Assembly: GCA_027487055.1 (NCBI GenBank)
Contig: JAIYEJ010000114.1
Location: 1 to 11,119 of the forward strand
Direction of reading: 5' to 3'
From: Methylotenera sp.
Lineage (GTDB): Bacteria > Pseudomonadota > Gammaproteobacteria > Burkholderiales > Methylophilaceae
Length of the DNA: 11,119 bases
Position numbers and translations under genes: made by a program. Below the pieces are notes generated by a model. That model had not been told where the DNA came from. It searched no databases and saw only the letters and a program-made list of their open reading frames with translations. Below, piece after piece: positions 6,793 through 11,119 of this stretch (positions are counted from its first letter, which is position 1; every line of letters starts with the position of its first letter).

Positions 6793-8421
6793 ATGTTTAA
6801 AATGGTTAAAGACTCACGTACTATAGTATTCACAATTTCCACATTGACAATAGTTCTAGCTAGCAATGATGCAAATGCAGACATGTATAAATGGCGCGAT
6901 GCAAGAGGAGTTGTTCAATATTCAAATGCGGTCCCAGCAAATGTGACTGAGTATTCAAAAGCGACACAGGATGAAGTTGTTAATTCGTTTCAAAAAAGAG
7001 ATGTGTGTGGTGGAAGTTCAGTCGCAAAGAAGATAAATAACGATCCTGCTATCAGTAAGTCTAAGCCAACCGATTTGTTAATTTTCAAGAATTTATCAAT
7101 AAATAACTTTAGTATTATTGGAACTGCAGAAGCAGCAGTTTTTGATACAAATATTTTCGGTGGTTCATCAGGTAGGCAGTCCTTTAGTACATTTTTAAAC
7201 ATTAGTCCTAGAGGTTTATTTAATTTTTTGGGACTATCATCAGCTCCTAGACCGGCACCGGCACCGGCACCGACACCAACACCAACACCAACACCGACAC
7301 CGACACCGACACCGACACCAGTTCCTAGACCAGCACCAGCACCAGCACCAGCACCAGCTCCTAGACCAGCGCCGGTACCAGCACCAGCTCCTAGACCGGC
7401 ACCGGCACCGGTACCAGCACCAGCACCAGCACCTGCACCTGCACCATCTCCAGCAGCATTTCCGAGCGGTGCAAATATCATCCAGCAAGGCTTAATGCCT
7501 GCTATTGATATTACTAAAAACATAACTCCTTCAAGCGGTTATTCAACCCTGCGTATTCAACCAACTAATGAACAGGCCGCTGGCAGTGATGTTGGCGCCT
7601 TTAGGATTCAATGCACAGTTAGTCATATGAATAATGATGACCCGATGGTGTTCCCTAATCAGCAAAATGCTACACACCATCATACTTATTATGGCAATAC
7701 ATCGGTCAACTTTAGAAGCAATTTGAACGCATTATCAAGCACAGGTAATAGCACTTGTCATGGCGGTATCATGAATCGCAGTGCATATTGGCATCCAACT
7801 ATGATTGATATTCGAACAAACGCACCTGTTTTGCCAAATGGCAATACAGCAATGTTCTACTATAAAACAGGATATGGCGGCGTTGCACCTCGTTTTATTC
7901 AGCCACCTCCAAAGGGTTTAAGAATCTTAACTGGAAACCCACGCGCAACAAATGCTAATGAAGTACAAAACATTCGCTATGCTTGCGTAAATACATCAAC
8001 TGGAAATGCTTCACCAAGGACAAGCTATATTCCTAATTGTGCTGTTGGGCAAGATATGTTGTTCGAGATTTCGTTTCCTCAATGTTGGGATGGTAAAAAT
8101 CTTGATAGCCCAAATCACAAAGATCATATGGCAAATCCTACGGGTGGAACAGTTAATGGATGCCCGGCAACACATCCTGTGCCTATTCCTCACATTACGT
8201 TGAATATGAATTTTAGAGTTACAACAACTAATCAAGCATCTAATTGGCGGTTATCAAGTGATAACTATGCGTTTAATCGCAGTAATGCTGGCTATTCAGG
8301 TCATGCAGATTGGGTGAATGGATGGGATGAAACTGCCTTTGTTAACATCGTGCGTAATTGCTTAAATCCTAGCAGAGATGGTAAAGCGCATTTATTGTGT
8401 GATGGTAGAATGTTCTACTAA
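6793..8421 (+). CDS. Secreted DUF4124 - Pro-rich linker - DUF1996 protein
   Basis: This is a 542-residue exported protein of unknown function. Residues 1-29 are a signal peptide (cleavage near ANA|DMY). Residues 30-60 match the DUF4124 pattern (MYKWRDARGVVQYSNAVP). Residues 151-220 are an almost pure Pro-Ala/Pro-Thr linker. Residues about 265-540 match DUF1996: DDPMVFP, HHH (295-297) before TYYGN, STCHGG (Cys322, His323), RSAYWHP (329-335), FPQCWDG (428-434), His442/His445, THPVPIPH (460-467) and GHADWVNGWDE (503-513). DUF1996 is best known from fungal secreted proteins but also occurs in bacteria; its activity is not established to my knowledge. Eight cysteines in this part (274, 322, 398, 416, 431, 457, 523, 536) allow up to four disulfides, and the conserved histidines suggest a metal or catalytic site (inference). 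The start has a strong AGGAG site. It sits downstream of the eps operon with its own promoter and may bind or modify the polysaccharide. Confidence 0.85.
   Translation: MFKMVKDSRTIVFTISTLTIVLASNDANADMYKWRDARGVVQYSNAVPANVTEYSKATQDEVVNSFQKRDVCGGSSVAKKINNDPAISKSKPTDLLIFKNLSINNFSIIGTAEAAVFDTNIFGGSSGRQSFSTFLNISPRGLFNFLGLSSAPRPAPAPAPTPTPTPTPTPTPTPTPVPRPAPAPAPAPAPRPAPVPAPAPRPAPAPVPAPAPAPAPAPSPAAFPSGANIIQQGLMPAIDITKNITPSSGYSTLRIQPTNEQAAGSDVGAFRIQCTVSHMNNDDPMVFPNQQNATHHHTYYGNTSVNFRSNLNALSSTGNSTCHGGIMNRSAYWHPTMIDIRTNAPVLPNGNTAMFYYKTGYGGVAPRFIQPPPKGLRILTGNPRATNANEVQNIRYACVNTSTGNASPRTSYIPNCAVGQDMLFEISFPQCWDGKNLDSPNHKDHMANPTGGTVNGCPATHPVPIPHITLNMNFRVTTTNQASNWRLSSDNYAFNRSNAGYSGHADWVNGWDETAFVNIVRNCLNPSRDGKAHLLCDGRMFY
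7243..7452 (+). repeat. Hexanucleotide-repeat region encoding the Pro-rich linker
   Basis: The linker of the DUF1996 protein is encoded by degenerate 6-base units (CCRGCA and CCRACA). The most regular part is eight successive CCRACA units at 7270-7317, giving a run of Pro-Thr pairs. Longer units containing GCTCCTAGACC recur three times, with one GTTCCTAGACC variant. All units keep the reading frame, so slippage by whole units would change only linker length. The long Gly-Ala frames on the opposite strand are by-products of this repeat. Confidence 0.85.
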
Positions 8422-8448
8422 TTTATACATTAAAAAGTATTTATATCT

Positions 8449-8484
8449 AAATGCATTAGTCATAATTATCTGGCTAATGCATTT
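8449..8484. terminator. Bidirectional terminator between convergent genes
   Basis: AAATGCATTAG (8449-8459) and CTAATGCATTT (8474-8484) form a perfect 11-bp stem with a 14-base loop. It lies between the stop of the DUF1996 gene (8421) and the stop of the glycosyltransferase gene on the other strand (8492). The plus-strand transcript has a TTTT end; the U-tract is short on both strands and the stem is AT-rich, so efficiency is uncertain. Confidence 0.6.
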
Positions 8485-8491
8485 TGTCCAA

Positions 8492-9754
8492 TTATGGTTT
8501 TGATTTGTTTGATTTTAAAATTGATGTGTAGAAATCTAAGCTTTGTTCTGCAACAACTTTTGGTGAAAATCTTTTTAAACAATCCTCAATTGCATTTTTT
8601 GATATTAACTTCATTTTTTCTGGGCTATTAATAAGATCCATAACTTTAATGGCTATATCTTCAGTTGATTCTACATTAGCAAGTAACCCATTATATCCGT
8701 CAATTACGATCTCTTTTATTCCGCCAACAGAAGTCGCTACCGTTGGACACCCATAAGATAGCGCCTCCAAGAGGGAGAGGGGAAAGTTTTCATATCTCGA
8801 GCAAATCATTGTTACTAATGAGGTTTTTCTCAACTCTGAAATTTTTTCTTGATCGCAGTGACCTAAGAATTTGATTCGTTTTTTTACATGATCTTCTGGA
8901 ATGAATTGGTTTAAATATTCATTGAATTGTAAATACTTGCCATCGATGCTTAACCCTCTATCTGGACCAACAAATAATAATTCTATGCCATCGATTTTTT
9001 GAGCAATGAGTCTAAATGCATCTATAGCCAAATCACCGCCCTTGTGTAAGTCAAATCTTGCAACCACCAAAATAAATGGCTTTCTTGTAGTATCAAATTG
9101 CCATTGTTTATTTTTTGTCACTTCTAGCACGGGATTAGGAATAACCTTTGCATTTGGTAAAGAGATTCCATAGAACTTCCTAACTCTATCCAGAACATCA
9201 AGGCAAGGTGCTGTCACACCATCAGCGCTTTTAATTGCTTCACCTTCGTAAAATACTCTCAAATTGTAATCTGGCATTGAATCCATTTCCATGATTGGCC
9301 CATGAATAAACCAAGGCCCATGGATTCTTACCACAATAGGGGTATTGGTTTTATTTGTCAGATAATGAGGTGTTCCAAATGACTCTTCAATTTCAATAAT
9401 ATCAAGAGGTATGTCTAACTTGTTAAGTCCATGACTAATTATCTCACCATAAAGGTTCAAACGTCTTTTATATACAATTGGCGTATTATCGAATTTTGTA
9501 TACTTTGAAAATTTATTAAAAACTTTATCTATTATTTTGTCGAAAGAAGTTTGATGCTTAGTTTGATTATCTAAAAGCACCAAGTTTTTATGCGGAGCTT
9601 CATTGATTATATTGTCTGTTAATATAACAGCATCTATTTTATCTTCTTGTTTATAAGTGATATTTTGGATGTATGTAACAATTCCGTTTGGGAAGCTTTT
9701 GGGAGGCCAGCCAGGCGAGATGTAACCTACTCTTAGGATGTATTTTTTAGCCAT
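8492..9754 (-). CDS. GT4-type (GT-B fold) glycosyltransferase
   Basis: This 420-residue cytoplasmic glycosyltransferase would add a sugar from a nucleotide donor to the lipid-linked EPS repeat unit. The N-terminal Rossmann half has GYISPGWPPKSFPNGIVTYI (9-28), the acceptor-side loop, and RIHGPW (143-148). The C-terminal half (Glycos_transf_1) has VIPNPV, ILVVARFDLHKGGD (228-241, with Arg233 and Lys238 as likely phosphate contacts), FVGPD, and the E-x7-E motif ENFPLSLLE (Glu322, Glu330) followed by ALSYGCPTVATSVGGIKEIV. Length is normal for the family. Donor and linkage cannot be told from sequence. The start overlaps the end of the upstream membrane protein gene by 22 bases and has no good ribosome site, so translation is probably coupled. 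The gene converges on the DUF1996 gene. Confidence 0.9.
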   Translation of the reverse strand: MAKKYILRVGYISPGWPPKSFPNGIVTYIQNITYKQEDKIDAVILTDNIINEAPHKNLVLLDNQTKHQTSFDKIIDKVFNKFSKYTKFDNTPIVYKRRLNLYGEIISHGLNKLDIPLDIIEIEESFGTPHYLTNKTNTPIVVRIHGPWFIHGPIMEMDSMPDYNLRVFYEGEAIKSADGVTAPCLDVLDRVRKFYGISLPNAKVIPNPVLEVTKNKQWQFDTTRKPFILVVARFDLHKGGDLAIDAFRLIAQKIDGIELLFVGPDRGLSIDGKYLQFNEYLNQFIPEDHVKKRIKFLGHCDQEKISELRKTSLVTMICSRYENFPLSLLEALSYGCPTVATSVGGIKEIVIDGYNGLLANVESTEDIAIKVMDLINSPEKMKLISKNAIEDCLKRFSPKVVAEQSLDFYTSILKSNKSKP

Positions 9755-11119
9755 GTTTGAGATATGTTTTCTTTAATCTTTTGAAGTCTTTGTTTTTTTA
9801 GATGTTCGCATTGCCCCATTAATGCACCTGCAAGTAGCCAATTCATTGTACCCATGCTTGTATTTGGGACAGAATCAATGATGCATATTGCTAACATAAG
9901 CGATAAAAGCGAAAAGTAGACTTTATCGGTAGGGCTCTCAATGTCTTTTATGTATTTTGTTGCAGAGTACAAAGGGGTTAATAACAATAAATAGTAAAAA
10001 AGGAACCCAATCGTGCCATAGATACCCATTTGTAGAATCCACATCCCATCAGTAATAGTGATATCTTTGCCGAATTCATCAAATAGACGGTTTCTGCCAT
10101 AGCCAGACCAACCAAAAATAGGCTTTTCTAAAGCATGCGTTAGTAACTGCTCTTCATTAATGTAACGGGTTTTCATAGAATCAGCTCTCTCAACATTATA
10201 TTCAGAGATGGTTTGAATGATTTCTTTATCTGGAAATACACCTACAATTTTACTGACAGGATAAAGCATAACAAGAGATGCAAAAACTAAAGCCAATTTA
10301 ACTTGTTTTTTTGGTGAAAGTAAATAAATAAATACTGCTCCTAGCATTACATTGAAAAGTGCCGCCCATGTTTTAGATAGAATTAGTACGAATATTAAAA
10401 ATAATACTGCCGTTATTGCAGGGAATTTTAATATCTTATTTTTACTTTTATGTAATGCCATAGCCGCCAATGCTGCTATTGATACCCAAAATGCTAATGG
10501 TAGCCCATGCCCTACCAATACAGATGCTCTAAAACCAGAACCGCGTATACTTTGAATAAAGTCAGAAGCATAATAACCATATGCGATATTGTGTAATTGT
10601 GGACTCATCCTGATTTCATAGAGCATAGGGATAGAATAAAACAGTGCAAATATTACAAGAATCTTTAAAATATTTTCATTGTCTTTAATGTCTGTAAAAA
10701 AATGGCGACCTAAAAAAAACGGAACAAACCACAGCAATGCCCTTATTAGTTCTGAGAGTGCATCGTATGGTGTTAAGCCCGGAAGAAATTTTCCACCAAT
10801 AATCACTGGGTCGCCATTAAAAAAAACGGAGAAAACAATAGCTATTAAGTAAACTAAAAAAACATTGAGTATTGAGCCAGGTTGGAAAAGCTTGAATTTC
10901 TTGCGTAATAGAAACAAACAAATTAGTAATGAGATTGAAGAAATAGAGACTTTATCTAAGGGCGGCAGTAATGGAGGATCTATTTCAAAACCAGCAGGTA
11001 GCAACAAAAAAGCTGAAGTAATTGAGATAAAGATACCTACGTTAACTGGATATCGTCTGAGTATTATGAATACAATTAGAGGCCATGAAAAGAGAGCAAT
11101 GTAGGCTAAGGCGTTTGGC
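9733..11119 (-). CDS. Wzy/O-antigen-ligase-family membrane protein, 5' end outside window
   Basis: This is a polytopic inner-membrane protein with about 461 residues visible. It is predicted to polymerise or ligate the undecaprenyl-linked polysaccharide on the periplasmic side. Many hydrophobic helices alternate with short loops. The large loop followed by EKPIFGWSGYGRNRLFDEFG and then ITDGMWILQMGIYGTIGF is the Wzy_C/O-antigen ligase signature, with Arg in GRNR kept but Asp-Gly where many family members carry His-Asn/Ser before the Trp/Tyr-Leu helix. A TTG at 11007 can be read as a start, but the frame stays open to the window edge and continues as membrane protein (SWPLIVFIILRRYPVN...), so the true start lies beyond 11119. 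Its end overlaps the glycosyltransferase start by 22 bases. Polymerase is more likely than ligase, given the EPS context. Confidence 0.82.
   Translation of the reverse strand, partial: PNALAYIALFSWPLIVFIILRRYPVNVGIFISITSAFLLLPAGFEIDPPLLPPLDKVSISSISLLICLFLLRKKFKLFQPGSILNVFLVYLIAIVFSVFFNGDPVIIGGKFLPGLTPYDALSELIRALLWFVPFFLGRHFFTDIKDNENILKILVIFALFYSIPMLYEIRMSPQLHNIAYGYYASDFIQSIRGSGFRASVLVGHGLPLAFWVSIAALAAMALHKSKNKILKFPAITAVLFLIFVLILSKTWAALFNVMLGAVFIYLLSPKKQVKLALVFASLVMLYPVSKIVGVFPDKEIIQTISEYNVERADSMKTRYINEEQLLTHALEKPIFGWSGYGRNRLFDEFGKDITITDGMWILQMGIYGTIGFLFYYLLLLTPLYSATKYIKDIESPTDKVYFSLLSLMLAICIIDSVPNTSMGTMNWLLAGALMGQCEHLKKQRLQKIKENISQTWLKNTS

Noticed and set aside
6990..7523. Long minus-strand frame rich in Gly-Ala and Gly-Val opposite the Pro-rich linker
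   Set aside because: It arises from the complementary strand of the hexamer repeat; no ribosome site or recognisable domain, and the plus-strand gene has signal peptide and DUF1996 motifs.
10352..11104. Plus-strand frames of 67 and 79 codons inside the membrane protein gene
   Set aside because: Antisense shadows of a clearly coding minus-strand frame with Wzy_C features; no own ribosome site or domain.
1..11119. CRISPR array, insertion sequence, tRNA or rRNA
   Set aside because: No regularly spaced repeats with unique spacers, no transposase or terminal inverted repeats, and no cloverleaf or rRNA-like stretch was seen.

Overview
The window looks like part of an exopolysaccharide (EPS) biosynthesis locus from an AT-rich methylotrophic betaproteobacterium, most likely of the Methylophilaceae (Methylotenera-like). 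The basis is the set EpsA-type LuxR regulator, EpsE, EpsL and EpsF. These families are known from the Methylobacillus methanolan locus and related exosortase B (XrtB)/PEP-CTERM-type EPS clusters. The species assignment is inference; no rRNA or housekeeping marker is present.

Layout: (1) 81-860, an EpsA-like regulator with a C-terminal LuxR/GerE helix-turn-helix. (2) 1047-1358, a small secreted protein with a signal peptide at one end and, at the other, a C-terminal hydrophobic segment followed by Arg-Arg. This resembles a PEP-CTERM sorting tail whose PEP motif is missing. (3) 1359-1569, a short non-coding stretch crowded with palindromes, a 17-bp tandem direct repeat and a plausible promoter. 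(4) 1570-6064, a co-directional export and chain-length block: EpsE (polysaccharide export protein), EpsL (outer-membrane beta-barrel), EpsF (Wzz-type inner-membrane chain-length protein) and a separate cytoplasmic BY-type tyrosine kinase. (5) 6065-6792, 728 bp of very AT-rich DNA without a convincing gene, ending in a good sigma70-like promoter. (6) 6793-8421, a secreted protein with a DUF4124 domain, a long Pro-rich linker and a DUF1996 domain. (7) 8449-8484, an inverted repeat that can terminate transcription from both sides. (8) On the minus strand, converging on the first block, a GT4-type glycosyltransferase (9754-8492) and a Wzy/O-antigen-ligase-type membrane protein. The reading frame of the latter stays open to the right edge of the window, so the gene is incomplete here.

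How the parts fit: the minus-strand pair would build and polymerise the sugar chain. EpsF and the kinase would set chain length across the inner membrane. EpsE would form the periplasmic conduit and EpsL probably the outer-membrane exit. EpsA probably controls the locus. The DUF1996 protein and the small sorting-tail protein are extracytoplasmic accessories of unknown function. No exosortase, initiating sugar-phosphate transferase or flippase is visible in the window.
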